Below the pieces are notes generated by a model, which made no database searches, was not told the DNA's origin, and saw nothing but the letters and a program-made list of their open reading frames with translations. A program made the translations under genes and the position numbers. Positions 41,908-51,154 of a stretch of DNA of 64,000 nt are shown one piece after another. Source of the stretch: Asticcacaulis sp. YBE204 (GTDB lineage: Bacteria > Pseudomonadota > Alphaproteobacteria > Caulobacterales > Caulobacteraceae); the NCBI RefSeq assembly GCF_000495855.1, contig NZ_AWGF01000005.1, positions 186,001-250,000 on the forward strand. Direction: 5' to 3'. Every line of letters starts with the position of its first letter. Position 1 is the stretch's first letter.

Positions 41908-42789
41908 ATGGAAAAGCAACTTCAGGAACTGCGCAGCTTGGCTTCGTCGGCGGGGAACCGTAGGACGGAAACGGGCATCCCTCGTGTCGCCATGGTTCAG
42001 GGCGAAATCCCCGAACATCAACTTTCGGCCGTTTACGAACCGATGATCAACCTGATTCTTACGGGCTCGAAGACAATGACAGTCGGTGAACGGACGTTCG
42101 CCTATGATCCGGCGACCTACTTCGTCATGTCGGTCGATCTTCCCGCAGTCGGCTCGGTGCATCCGTCGGCCTCCGGGGCACCATATCTCGCGGTAAGCCT
42201 GACGCTTCACCCCCCAACAGTGGCGGCTCTGATGAGCGACCTTCCCGTTCAGGTACGTAGCAAACTGTCTGGATCTGGCTTCTCCGTTGCTCCGGTCAAT
42301 GACGAGTTTCTCGACGCCTGGGTTCGGATGCTCCGATTGATGCAACGACCGGACGAGGTCTCAGTGCTGGCGCCTGCTTATGAGCGAGAAATCCTGTTCC
42401 GAGTGCTGCAAGGCCCGCTAGGTTGGATGCTTCGCGACATTGCGGCACCCGACGCCGCGCTCTCTCGGATAGGCGTAGCGATTCAATGGATCCGTGAGAA
42501 CTTCGCTAAGCCGCTGCGTGTCGAAGCGCTCGCTGAAATGGCCTCGCTGAGCATTTCGGCGTTTCACCGACATTTCAAGGCGGTAACGGCGCTCAGCCCC
42601 ATCCAGTACCAGAAGCAAGTCCGTCTTCTGCATGCCAGGACACTTTTGATGGCTGGAGGAGGGAGTGCTACGGAGGTAGCGTTCGGTGTCGGCTACGAAA
42701 GTCCGAACCAATTCAGCCGCGAATATGCAAGGCAGTTTGGTTCACCGCCATCCAAGGATGTGATGAGGCTGAGAGGGCAGGTGACGTAA
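41908..42789 (+). CDS. AraC-family transcriptional regulator
   Basis: From the ATG at 41908 the product has 293 residues. The N-terminal half is the AraC_N (PF06719) type: 'GIPRVAMVQGEIPEHQLSAVYEPMINLILTGSKTMTVGERTFAYDPATYFVMSVDLPAVG'. The C-terminal 100 residues hold the double helix-turn-helix ('LRVEALAEMASLSISAFHRHFKAVTALSPIQYQKQVRLL', 'ATEVAFGVGYESPNQFSREYARQFG'). No strong ribosome site is seen, and the in-frame ATG at 41851 is an alternative. It diverges from the SDR operon. Confidence 0.9.
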   Translation: MEKQLQELRSLASSAGNRRTETGIPRVAMVQGEIPEHQLSAVYEPMINLILTGSKTMTVGERTFAYDPATYFVMSVDLPAVGSVHPSASGAPYLAVSLTLHPPTVAALMSDLPVQVRSKLSGSGFSVAPVNDEFLDAWVRMLRLMQRPDEVSVLAPAYEREILFRVLQGPLGWMLRDIAAPDAALSRIGVAIQWIRENFAKPLRVEALAEMASLSISAFHRHFKAVTALSPIQYQKQVRLLHARTLLMAGGGSATEVAFGVGYESPNQFSREYARQFGSPPSKDVMRLRGQVT

Positions 42790-42914
42790 ATTTTGTCGGT
42801 ATATATAGTGACGCGCAATCATGTAGTTCCGCTTTCCGGGTGATCGTACCTAATCGCTGGAACCTGAAGTCCACTTCCGCATTGGGCACCACGATGCCCT
42901 CCTACCGAGTAGCT

Positions 42915-43808
42915 TCAGGGTTTGAGGAAAGTTGCCAGCTCATCTGGCGCGCCAGTTGGGAAAGCTGCTTTCAGATGATCCAGAAATGCGGACACGCGTG
43001 CGTTCAGCAGGCGCCTTGACGGGTAAAGCGCCCACAGCGCAATATCAGCACCTATTACCTCCCCCCAACTGACCAACCGGCCCTCGATGATATCCTTACT
43101 GACAAGGGACACGGGCAGGCAGGCGGCGCCTGCGCCGTCGCGCACGGCGTCGCGTACCATGATCATTGAGGACAGGTGTAGAACAGGCCGCACGGTGATG
43201 CGCGCTGGTCCATCAGATGATGTGACCTGCCAACTCAATGCCTGCGCGGCACCGCTGCGAAGGACCGCCGGTGACGGTGTATCGTCTGTTGGCAAAGGAA
43301 CCGCCGGACTGGCTACAACAACCAGCCTATCGCGCAGAAAGGCACGCCCCACCAAGCTCTCATCGGGCGAGGGGTTCACGCGTATGACCAGGTCATAGCC
43401 TTCCTCGACCATATCGACCGAGCGATCCTCGGTCGTGACTTCAAGGCTAACCTCGGGATGCTTCAAGGCGAACCCGGCGGCGAGCTTTCCCATGGCGGTC
43501 TGCGAAAACAGTAGCGGCGCACTGACGCGCAATCGTCCCTTCGGCCGGTTCCCGCCGGAGGCGATCGCCGCCGCTGTCTCATCAAGATCGGTCAGCAGGC
43601 TGGCGGTGCGCTCATAAAGCGCGCGTCCCTCTTCCGTCAGCTTCAGAGTGCGGCCACCACGTTCGAACAGGCGAAGGTCAAGTTGTGCCTCCAGTTCGCA
43701 GACCCGGCGCGACAACGTGGCCTTGGGGCGACCGGCTGCACGCGCAGCCCGGCCGAAGCCGGCATGCCGCGCCACAAGCGTAAAGTCGGAAAGGGCAACC
43801 AGATCCAT
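42915..43808 (-). CDS. LysR-family transcriptional regulator
   Basis: This 297-residue protein has the winged helix 'HAGFGRAARAAGRPKATLSRRVCELEAQLDLRLFERGGRTLKLTEEG' (residues 14-60) and a LysR substrate-binding domain. It is divergent from the NmrA-like gene, with about 100 bp of shared promoter, so it probably regulates that gene and the SRPBCC gene after it. Confidence 0.92.
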   Translation of the reverse strand: MDLVALSDFTLVARHAGFGRAARAAGRPKATLSRRVCELEAQLDLRLFERGGRTLKLTEEGRALYERTASLLTDLDETAAAIASGGNRPKGRLRVSAPLLFSQTAMGKLAAGFALKHPEVSLEVTTEDRSVDMVEEGYDLVIRVNPSPDESLVGRAFLRDRLVVVASPAVPLPTDDTPSPAVLRSGAAQALSWQVTSSDGPARITVRPVLHLSSMIMVRDAVRDGAGAACLPVSLVSKDIIEGRLVSWGEVIGADIALWALYPSRRLLNARVSAFLDHLKAAFPTGAPDELATFLKP

Positions 43809-43910
43809 TGTTCCACCTGTGAGACAGTATGTCCATATATAGCGGCTATCGGATCAAATGTGAACCCTTAGATTAGTCGGTGTCAGCAACCCCTCACTGG
43901 AGAGACGCAC

Positions 43911-44792
43911 ATGACTATCCTTGTTACAGGCGCAACAGGCCGCATCGGCCGCCAGGTCGTCGATCAACTTATCGCCCGCGGCGCCGCCGTTCGCGCACTT
44001 GTCCGCGATCCGCAAAAGGCCAACCTACCGGCGGCAGTAGAACTGGCAAAGGGCGACTTCCTCGATATTGACAGCTTACGCACCGCTTTCACCGGGGTGT
44101 CGACGCTGTTCCTTCTCAATGCTGTAGCTGGCGATGAGTTTACCCAGGCCTTGATTACGCTCAATATCGCCCGCGAAGCTGGCGTCAACCGTGTCGTCTA
44201 TCTGTCGGTGATCCACGCCGACCGTTTTGTCAACGTGCCGCACTTCGCGGTCAAGTCCGGCGCTGAGCGGATGATCACCCAGATGGGGTTCAGCGCCACC
44301 ATCCTGCGCCCGGCCTACTTCATCGACAACGAGTTGATGATCAAGGACGTGATCACCAACTTTGGCGTCTATCCGATGCCAATTGGCAATAAGGGTGTCG
44401 CCATGGTCGATGTTCGCGACATCGCTGAAGTGGCCGCCATAGAACTGATCCGTCGCGCTGAGGCCGCGGCGACGCTGCCGATCGACACCATCAACCTGGT
44501 CGGCCCGGAAACATTGACGGGCACGCAAATCGCCGGCATCTGGTCGGACGTGCTGGGCCAGCCGGTCGTCTATGGCGGCGATGATCCGTCAGCCTTCGAA
44601 CAGAACCTGGCGCAAATCATGCCGAAATGGATGGCCTATGAAATGCGCCTGATGGCCCAACGCTATGTCAGCGATGGCATGATACCGGAAGCTGGCGATG
44701 TCGAACGCCTGGCGCGCCTCCTCGGCCGGCCGCTACACGCTTATCGCGCCTTCGCCAGCCAGTTCGCACCGACAACGCAGCCAACCATCTAA
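43911..44792 (+). CDS. NmrA-like NAD(P)-binding oxidoreductase
   Basis: This 293-residue atypical SDR (NmrA/quinone oxidoreductase 2 type) has the cofactor motif 'ILVTGATGRIGRQVVDQLIARGAAVRALVRDP' at residues 3-34, 'GVSTLFLLN', and 'ILRPAYFIDN' at the position of the family's substrate loop. GGAGAG precedes the ATG. It may be an NAD(P)H-quinone reductase or a redox sensor. It is followed after 11 nt by the SRPBCC gene. Confidence 0.88.
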   Translation: MTILVTGATGRIGRQVVDQLIARGAAVRALVRDPQKANLPAAVELAKGDFLDIDSLRTAFTGVSTLFLLNAVAGDEFTQALITLNIAREAGVNRVVYLSVIHADRFVNVPHFAVKSGAERMITQMGFSATILRPAYFIDNELMIKDVITNFGVYPMPIGNKGVAMVDVRDIAEVAAIELIRRAEAAATLPIDTINLVGPETLTGTQIAGIWSDVLGQPVVYGGDDPSAFEQNLAQIMPKWMAYEMRLMAQRYVSDGMIPEAGDVERLARLLGRPLHAYRAFASQFAPTTQPTI

Positions 44793-44803
44793 GGACTACG
44801 ATC

Positions 44804-45277
44804 ATGATCTATTCTACCGCCACCGTGCCGGTCAATCCGCAAGGCGAAACTCCACTTACCCGCGCCCAGGCCTGGCAAGGCCTGGTACTGAAGGCCCGCG
44901 ACGCCCGCCTGTTCCTGCCGCCCAATCTGTGCACACACTGCGATATCGTCGAAGAAAGCGCCACACATATCGTCCGCGAGGCCACGATCGCCGACGCCGA
45001 CCTGCGCGAGATCATCACCTTCGAACCCGAGCAAAAGGTCACCTTCTTTCAGGTGACCGGGCCGCGCGAAGGCGCCATAATCAACGAGCTGTTCGAAGAC
45101 GACAGCGGCGCTTTGCAGCTTCGGTTTTATGGCTATCTCGGCCTGCGCGGTCAGATGCCCGGCGGCCCCGAGGAACAGGCCGAACAGGAGTTGTTCGACG
45201 GCGACAAAGGCTATAAGGCCGCTCTACTGTCGACCTTGCAGAGGATGCGCGAACTCCTGGCAGAAGGGAGGCTGTGA
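44804..45277 (+). CDS. SRPBCC-fold protein, AtaL-like (DUF1857)
   Basis: This 157-residue protein resembles the AtaL-like DUF1857 branch of the START/SRPBCC fold: 'PLTRAQAWQGLVLKARDARLFLPPNLCTHCDIVEESATHIVREATIADADLREIITFEPEQKVTFFQV'. The fold forms a deep hydrophobic ligand pocket. AAGGAC precedes the ATG, and it is in an operon with the NmrA-like gene under the divergent LysR. Ligand unknown. Confidence 0.85.
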   Translation: MIYSTATVPVNPQGETPLTRAQAWQGLVLKARDARLFLPPNLCTHCDIVEESATHIVREATIADADLREIITFEPEQKVTFFQVTGPREGAIINELFEDDSGALQLRFYGYLGLRGQMPGGPEEQAEQELFDGDKGYKAALLSTLQRMRELLAEGRL

Positions 45278-45419
45278 AAGAATCAGGGATCTGGTGCCCC
45301 CGCCCGATCCCTCATGTTTCAGAACCAACGTCCGCTTACGGCGATATCTCTGCAACCAGCTTCTGACTGATGTCCTTGTCCGCTTCGGGCGCAAGGCGGC
45401 GTTGACGCATTCGTGGTCG
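45278..45419. repeat. Copy of the dispersed intergenic repeat
   Basis: The gap between two convergent genes contains 'ACGTCCGCTTACGGCGATAT' and 'GTCCGCTTCGGGCGCAAGG', degenerate copies of the same repeat seen elsewhere between 28 and 49 kb. Confidence 0.4.
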
Positions 45420-47411
45420 TCATGCCCCGCTATTCGCACCAAAACCAACGACCCTCAGCAATGAACGGTTGGCTTTTCGCTGGCGTGTCAGTTCGTTTAG
45501 CTGGGGTGTGCTCTTCCACAGTGCCTTGTAATCGGCCCGTTGCGTGGTTAACGATGGAATAGGAATGGCGCCGTAGGGCAGCGCCCAGGGGAGGGGAAGG
45601 GCACCTTCATTGACCGCGCGCATAAAACACCCCGTCGCGGCTTCGCCGTTGCCCGCCTCTGCATATTCCAACCCCAGGCGGAACAAGCTGTCCCCCACCG
45701 TTGGGCCAAAACCTGCCGTTTCGTTTATTGGCTGATCCAGAGCTTTCAAGTCTGCCTGCAAAAGCTGGTCATAGGCAGCAGGCTTTCCATTTAACATTTC
45801 CGCACCCGCCGCGATGCGTGCCATTAGCGACGCGACAGGCTGGGGCGGCCGTCCTTGCCAGAGGCCGTGCATGTAGTCATTCAGCGCCAGCAACGCCTTC
45901 GCGTCGCGCTGAGCCAGACGCATCATGTAGACTTCTCTCAGAATGAAGACGTTGCCTGGCTCACGCTTAAGAGCTGCGGCATAAAGCTCACCGGCTGCCT
46001 TCGTCTTCCCGTCGCACAGCAGCAAACGCGGCACAGCCAACTGGCGCCAGGCATCGTTGGGGACTAACGCAGCCGCTTTCCGGGCGTAGTCCAGCCCTTC
46101 GCTACATCGGTTCATCAGACCGAGGTAATATCCATACCAGAGGTTCGCGTCTGGTGCATTGGGATCGATTGCCAACGCGCGAGTGAAGAAGCGGTCGCTG
46201 GCCGCCCAATCCTGACGGACCACGGCGGCCTGCGCGGCGGCGCTCAGGACTTCCGGATCGTCAGGTGCCGCTTCGACCGCTTGCGCCAGATACGCTTCAG
46301 CCTGGGACAATCGCTTTGCAAACCTCACCTGGTCTTCACCCGTCCGTGGATAACGGGGCAATGCCAGCAGCTGATATTTGAGCATCAACGCGCCCGCATT
46401 GCGAGGCGCCTGCGCTAGTACATCGTCGGCCCGTCGATCGACATCGTACATCAAAGCCTTAAAGCGATCCCAATCGCGATGGCTGCGCGCGTCATGTGCT
46501 TGGGCTAGGGTCTGGCGGGCTGCCGTGACCTTGCCGGCAATTTCAGGTGGCGCGGCTGAAGAAGCGCTGGCGCTGGTGCCCGGATCTGTCTTTAGGATAA
46601 GCGTCACGTACTGAGCGGCGGCCGCAACCGCCTGCTGGCTGGAGGTCAGTGGCATGCCCGGTCGCTCGATAAAGTGCGACGTCCAGACGCGATTGTGATC
46701 TTTAAGCCGGCTTAGCCGGAGCGTGATCTCCGGTGATACGGCGGGCCCTGATAACGCCCCCGTCAATTGGTATTCGGCATCGGCGCCGGAATGAGGGCCT
46801 TCGATCAGTCGGACGTCGCGAATACGGGAAAGCGTGTCCTCTAGTCTGGCTCTCAGATCGGCCGCCTGAGCAGCGGATTGTTCTCCCGCGACCGTGATGT
46901 CGCTGACGTTAATTCGCACGATATGAGACTCGCGGGGAAAGCCCCCTGTCATCCACCAGATCATAATGGAAAAGACAATGATTAGGCCGATGCCAACCCA
47001 TAGGCCTATTGGTCTGCGCCTCCCTTTTTGATCGGGAGCCTTGTCCTGGATGAGTTTCGAAACGGAGATGTCGGGCAATGCTTCTGAACGTGTCGCTACA
47101 TCCAGGCGATACCCCACCTTGCGAACAGTCCGTAAGTTGAAGGCGCCAGTGGTCTGCGCCAGTTGCCGGATGCGTGACAGCGCACGGTTGATGGCATCCT
47201 CGCTAACGGCCCGCCCATCCCAGCACGTTATGATCAAGGTTTGGCGGGACACGACCGCACCCTCTGCCTGCGCCAGAGCTACCAGCACCTGCATTACCCG
47301 CGGTTCGACGATGATGCGTTCGCTTCCATCGAGGATTTCACATCCCGACGGGATCAATCGCAAGCGACCGAGTGCCCGCTCTAGTTCTGTTGCAAGTGAG
47401 ATTGGGGTCAT
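45420..47411 (-). CDS. CadC-like membrane transcriptional regulator with TPR-like C-terminal domain
   Basis: This 663-residue protein starts with an OmpR-type winged helix (about residues 15-110: 'VEPRVMQVLVALAQAEGAVVSRQTLIITCWDGRAVSEDAINRALSRIRQLA', 'FNLRTVRKVGYRL'). One membrane helix follows near residue 150 ('PIGLWVGIGLIIVFSIMIWW'). The long extracytoplasmic part contains tetratricopeptide-like repeats ('AVEAAPDDPEVLSAAAQAAVVRQDW', 'FTRALAIDPNAPDANLWYGYYLG'). This CadC/ToxR-like plan senses a periplasmic or membrane signal and controls genes directly. The divergent gene at 47572 is a candidate target. Confidence 0.88.
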   Translation of the reverse strand: MTPISLATELERALGRLRLIPSGCEILDGSERIIVEPRVMQVLVALAQAEGAVVSRQTLIITCWDGRAVSEDAINRALSRIRQLAQTTGAFNLRTVRKVGYRLDVATRSEALPDISVSKLIQDKAPDQKGRRRPIGLWVGIGLIIVFSIMIWWMTGGFPRESHIVRINVSDITVAGEQSAAQAADLRARLEDTLSRIRDVRLIEGPHSGADAEYQLTGALSGPAVSPEITLRLSRLKDHNRVWTSHFIERPGMPLTSSQQAVAAAAQYVTLILKTDPGTSASASSAAPPEIAGKVTAARQTLAQAHDARSHRDWDRFKALMYDVDRRADDVLAQAPRNAGALMLKYQLLALPRYPRTGEDQVRFAKRLSQAEAYLAQAVEAAPDDPEVLSAAAQAAVVRQDWAASDRFFTRALAIDPNAPDANLWYGYYLGLMNRCSEGLDYARKAAALVPNDAWRQLAVPRLLLCDGKTKAAGELYAAALKREPGNVFILREVYMMRLAQRDAKALLALNDYMHGLWQGRPPQPVASLMARIAAGAEMLNGKPAAYDQLLQADLKALDQPINETAGFGPTVGDSLFRLGLEYAEAGNGEAATGCFMRAVNEGALPLPWALPYGAIPIPSLTTQRADYKALWKSTPQLNELTRQRKANRSLLRVVGFGANSGA

Positions 47412-47571
47412 GCGCGCCTGCTCGATCCGTTCCTAAACCGATACCAGCTCTCGTGCGGCAAAGAAATCAGGTTTTCGTCAGGTTCAAGTCCTGTCTCGCC
47501 AAGCGTATTTGATGGCAATGAGCGTCCAGGGCATGCGCTCATGCCGATGGATATAACAATAGGATTCTGCC

Positions 47572-48279
47572 GTGCGGGACGAAGTTGAATTTGAACGCTG
47601 GTTCTTTCTCGGCATGGCCATTGTTATGGCCATGATCGTGCTGTTCGGGTTTGGGTTGCACGCCACGCGCTATAATTTCGACATGGCGGGTTTACCAGAC
47701 TCCGTGAAGACTCATGCGCTCGGCTTTCTGGCCTGGGTCGCGCTTTATGTGGCGCAGAACAGTCTGATCGTCGGCCGACGGTTCCAGCTGCATATCTGGC
47801 TCGGAATCGTCGGGCTCGGCCTTGCCGGCTATATCTCGATCTCCGGGTTACAGACCACATTCGACAGCATTCGCTTTGATCGTGTGCCACCCGCCTTTCC
47901 GCCCTCGGTACTGCTCGTTCTGAATGGCCTCAATATCCTCACCTTCGCTGGTCTGATCGCTTGGGCGACCCTCCTGCGTGCAAACCCAGCCTGGCATAAA
48001 CGGCTAATGTTTGGCGGCATGTTGGTGCTCCTGTCGCCGGCTTTCGGTCGAATACTGCCGCTGCCTTTATTGCAAACCTGGGGAGGGTTTGGTGTCGCGG
48101 CCTGCCTGTTCGCAGTTCTGTTTATGGCGATGGCATTCGATCTTTACCGATGTCGCGGGATTCATCCGGCCTATGTGGTCATCGCCGTGATCGTTCTTCT
48201 GACGCCGGTGGCGGTCAGCGCGCTCGCCTTCTCGCCCATCGTGCTGGATGTCGTCCAGACGCTTATTCGAAACCATTAA
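47572..48279 (+). CDS. Seven-helix integral membrane protein, unknown
   Basis: Starts with GTG. The 235-residue product has about seven hydrophobic helices separated by short loops, for example 'WFFLGMAIVMAMIVLFGFGL', 'HALGFLAWVALYVAQNSLIVGRR' and 'LHIWLGIVGLGLAGYISISG'. Its His spacing resembles uncharacterised DUF2306-like or haem-containing membrane proteins. Divergent from the CadC-like regulator and 26 nt before the SnoaL-like gene, with which it may be co-transcribed. Confidence 0.75.
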   Translation: MRDEVEFERWFFLGMAIVMAMIVLFGFGLHATRYNFDMAGLPDSVKTHALGFLAWVALYVAQNSLIVGRRFQLHIWLGIVGLGLAGYISISGLQTTFDSIRFDRVPPAFPPSVLLVLNGLNILTFAGLIAWATLLRANPAWHKRLMFGGMLVLLSPAFGRILPLPLLQTWGGFGVAACLFAVLFMAMAFDLYRCRGIHPAYVVIAVIVLLTPVAVSALAFSPIVLDVVQTLIRNH

Positions 48280-48305
48280 TCCTAATTAGAGAAAGGTAGA
48301 GTTCC

Positions 48306-48773
48306 ATGGCCCCGGGATTCAAAATCGTGACCCTACTAACCCTTGTGTCAGCTCTTGTGTCGGCAACGAGCACGCGCGCAGAGGAAAATAGCGTGAAAAT
48401 GCCGCAGGAGATCGGCGCCGCGTACGGGCGTTTAGGAAAGGCCATTTCCACGCGCGATATAGAAGGCGTGAAGTCGGTCTGGGCAGATACGTTCGTCGTG
48501 AATGCGCCGAACAACCAAATTCTACATCGCGACGAGGTCATCGCTGCGATGAATGACGATCTGCTCGACTACAAGTCATTCAAGAAAATCGTCGGTCACG
48601 TCAGTCAGGAGGGTGACGTGGTTATCGTAATGGGTTACGACGAACTGGTGCCAACAAAAGGGCCTGGCGCGGGACGGACATTATGGCGTCCCTTTACTGA
48701 CATCTGGCTCAAAGGCGCTCGCGGGTGGAGACTGATCGCACGTCAGGCAACGATCGCCGCCGAGACACCGTAA
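48306..48773 (+). CDS. Secreted SnoaL/DUF4440-like NTF2-fold protein
   Basis: This 155-residue protein has a signal peptide (cleavage near 'TSTRAEE'). Its NTF2-fold domain reads 'EIGAAYGRLGKAISTRDIEGVKSVWADTFVVNAPNNQILHRDEVIAAM' and ends 'RPFTDIWLKGARGWRLIARQATIAA', a DUF4440/SnoaL_3 pattern. GAAAGG lies before the ATG. It is probably periplasmic, and its ligand or reaction is unknown. Confidence 0.85.
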   Translation: MAPGFKIVTLLTLVSALVSATSTRAEENSVKMPQEIGAAYGRLGKAISTRDIEGVKSVWADTFVVNAPNNQILHRDEVIAAMNDDLLDYKSFKKIVGHVSQEGDVVIVMGYDELVPTKGPGAGRTLWRPFTDIWLKGARGWRLIARQATIAAETP

Positions 48774-48779
48774 CTAAGA

Positions 48780-48850
48780 ATCCCCGAATGTCCGCATCCG
48801 GTAGAGGGAGCGCTTTCCGCATCGTATGACCGCTTAGGGCGCTAGATGGC
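48780..48850. repeat. Copy of the dispersed intergenic repeat
   Basis: 'GAATGTCCGCATCCGG' and 'GACCGCTTAGGGCGCTAGATGGCC' match the degenerate repeat of neighbouring gaps. Confidence 0.45.
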
Positions 48851-48858
48851 CAAGCCTG

Positions 48859-49030
48859 TCACAAAGCCTTGCGGAAGGTCAGATTGTATCTGACGCCGCT
48901 GGTGAGCGGGTGGTCACCAATCTTCAGCGGATTGATCCCATGATATGTGAGGCGGGCCGGACCGCCCCAAACGACGACATCACCGTGAAGCAGCGGAATC
49001 CGTCTGACACGATCTTGACGGGTCCGGCTG
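48859..49030 (-). pseudogene. C-terminal fragment of AlkB (2OG-dependent DNA/RNA dealkylase)
   Basis: About 55 codons at the end of this leftward frame read 'RVRRIPLLHGDVVVWGGPAR', then 'LTYHGINPLKIGDHPLTSGVR', then 'YNLTFRKAL'. This is the diagnostic AlkB C-terminus with the iron His (YHG) and the Arg residues that bind 2-oxoglutarate (RxNLTFR). Everything upstream in the frame is unrelated, and the N-terminal nucleotide-recognition lid and the HxD motif are missing. The gene has therefore been truncated by rearrangement. It lies just downstream of a frameshifted flavin monooxygenase gene. Confidence 0.75.
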
Positions 49031-49137
49031 CTCAGCGAGGCGGGGGATATTCTCAAACACCTGTCCACCGCCAGTGGCGGGCCGCCGATCACCCGACCGG
49101 TCAAGGATGCCTTCGCACCGGAATTTATAGACAAATA

Positions 49138-49169
49138 AAGGGCCGCAGCTTCGACTGCGGCCCTTCGTT
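49138..49169. terminator. Bidirectional-type terminator below the flavin monooxygenase pseudogene
   Basis: AAGGGCCGCAG and CTGCGGCCCTT form a perfect 11-bp stem with a CTTCGA loop. The minus-strand flank is CTTTATTTG and the plus-strand flank is CGTTTTA. It abuts the stop of the leftward gene at 49170. Confidence 0.8.
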
Positions 49170-50502
49170 TTACTCCGCTGCAATGGCCCGTCGCAACGTA
49201 TTGCAGTTTCCCGGCACGTCCAGCCCCAGAGTCTCGCGGAAGGTCGTGCCCGGATACTCGGTCTTGTAGATACCGCGCTTTTGCAGGATCGGCACGACCT
49301 CGTCGACGAACAGCTCCAGTTGCCCCGGCACCGACTCGAAGAGATTGAAGCCGTCCGATCCGCGCCCTTCGAGCCACTGCTGAAAGCGGTCGGCGATCTG
49401 TTCCGGCGTACCGATAAAATGACCACGTGGCGTGGCCACGCGCAGAGCAATCTCACGCAGGGACAACTTCTCATCCGCGACCAGCTCAGAATGCGGTTCG
49501 AGGCGCTCTGATTGCTCTTCGCCCCATCGGCGGCAACCTGTTCGGGGAACGCACTGTCGGGGTCATAGACGCTGAAATTGTGGTCGTTGAACGACCGGCC
49601 CAAGGCGCGCAGGGCGTTTTCCAGCGACACCAGTTCGGCCAGTTCGCGATACCTTGCCTCGGCCTCCGCCGTAGTCGAGCCGACGAAGGGGCGGGCACCG
49701 GGCAGCACATACAACTGATCCGGATTGCGCCCGAACCCTGCCTCGCGGCGTTTGACGTCGGCATAGAAGGCCTGCGCTTCGGTCAAAGTTTCCTGATGGG
49801 TGAAGATGACCTCGGCGGCACGGGCAGCGAAGTTGCGCCCGTCTTCGGACGATCCGCCTGAAAAATGACCGGCTGACCCTGCGGTGAGCGTGAGATATTA
49901 AGCGGTCCCTTGACCGACAGGAACTCGCCCTTGTGGTTCAGTTCATGCAGCTTATCGGCATCGAGGAATTGCCCGGTCGCCTTGTCGCGGACCAGCGCGT
50001 CGTCCTCGCAGCTGTCCCAAAGCCCCTGCACGACATCGAGATATTCCTCGGCGAGACGATAGCGCGTGTCGTGCGACAGATGTTCTGCCTTGCCGAAATT
50101 GGCAGCGCTGCCTTCCAGCCATGAGGTGACCACGTTCCAACCGGCGCGACCGCCGCTAATATGGTCGAGTGAGGCAAACTGTCGCGCGAGGTTATAGGCT
50201 TCGTTATAGCTGACGGTCGCCGTACCGACGAGGCCGATTCGCTCGGTAACGGCGGCCAGCGCAGATAGAATCGTCAAGGGCTCGAAACGATTGAGATAGT
50301 GTGGCGAAGAACGGGCATTGATCGACACGATGTCGGCGACGAAAAGATAGTCGAACTTGCCGCGCTCGGCGATTTGCGCCTGTTTTTTATAGAAAGTGAA
50401 ATTGGTGCTGGCGTCGACGGGTGCATCGGGGTGACGCCAGTCGTCCCAGCCGGGGCCAACCCCATGCAGAATGAAACCGAGTTTAAGGTGTCGTTGTGAC
50501 AT
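49170..50502 (-). pseudogene. NtaA/SnaA/DszA-type flavin-dependent monooxygenase with two frameshifts
   Basis: Three consecutive frames together encode one LLM-class (luciferase-like) monooxygenase of about 444 residues. The N-terminal part from ATG 50502 reads '[21 protein letters not shown]' and '[24 protein letters not shown]'. The middle reads 'AQAFYADVKRREAGFGRNPDQLYVLPGARPFVG'. The C-terminal part reads 'LREIALRVATPRGHFIGTPEQIADRFQQWLEGRGSDGFNLF'. The first frame shift is near 49855, where a G appears missing ('FQAD' for '[12 protein letters not shown]'), and the second near 49505. Family members use FMNH2 and oxygen on sulfonates, aminopolycarboxylates or thiophenes. The intact flanks suggest recent loss or sequencing error. 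Confidence 0.85.
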
Positions 50503-50641
50503 GCTGATCTCCTGAAAAGATCAGGCATCCTTCTGCTTTTGTACCCTCAGCACAAACGAGCATCTCTGAAGCCGAATGAGTTTATTTAATAAAGGCTCAG
50601 ACCATATTTTTGCGACGGCCTGCCGAGAATTTCTGGCTAAG

Positions 50642-51000
50642 TCAGATGACCTTGACTACGGATTCGGATCCGCTCGCGAGTAATTCTGGCAAAAGACGCT
50701 CGATTGACTGACGCGTGTTTTCGGTAATTTCAAAGCGTACTGGTTTCCCGCTTTTGCTGGATGACGGTTGCGCGGTCTCTGGGCTTGCCCGCCTGGCAGA
50801 CGTCGTTCACACGCAATTTGACGAGGTCGCAAGCCCCTAACTTGCTGTCGATCCCTAAGTTAAACAGAGCAAGATCTCGTACTGATTTGCTGAGTTCCAG
50901 TCGACACGATTGCCCAGACATCCTTTGGTTTCAGAGGCTTCTTGTGGCCTATGAGAAGGCCTTTGTTCCAAGGCTGATGCTGTGGTGTAAATTGAGAGCT
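50642..51000 (-). pseudogene. Decayed tyrosine recombinase (phage-type integrase) fragment
   Basis: The leftward sequence contains 'PWNKGLLIGHKKPLKPKDVWAI', then in another frame 'VRDLALFNLGIDSKLGACDLVKLRVNDV' and 'KPRDRATVIQQ', then in a third frame 'KSGKPVRFEITENTRQSIERLL' ending at a stop at 50642. These match the N-terminal half of a widespread alphaproteobacterial integrase family. The catalytic C-terminal half with the Tyr is absent and there are at least two frameshifts. It marks an old mobile-element insertion next to the toxin-antitoxin pair at 51155. Confidence 0.75.
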
Positions 51001-51154
51001 AGGGATGACGGTTTCTCCTTTATTCCACCCACCTCGTCTCTCGATTGAGTGGTGCGGACTATAACACGTCTTCATTCACATGATTGGTAACATTGTCGAT
51101 TCGTATTGCAAATTGCACTACAATTTGATATGTGCCTTTTAAAAGGAGCCGTCC

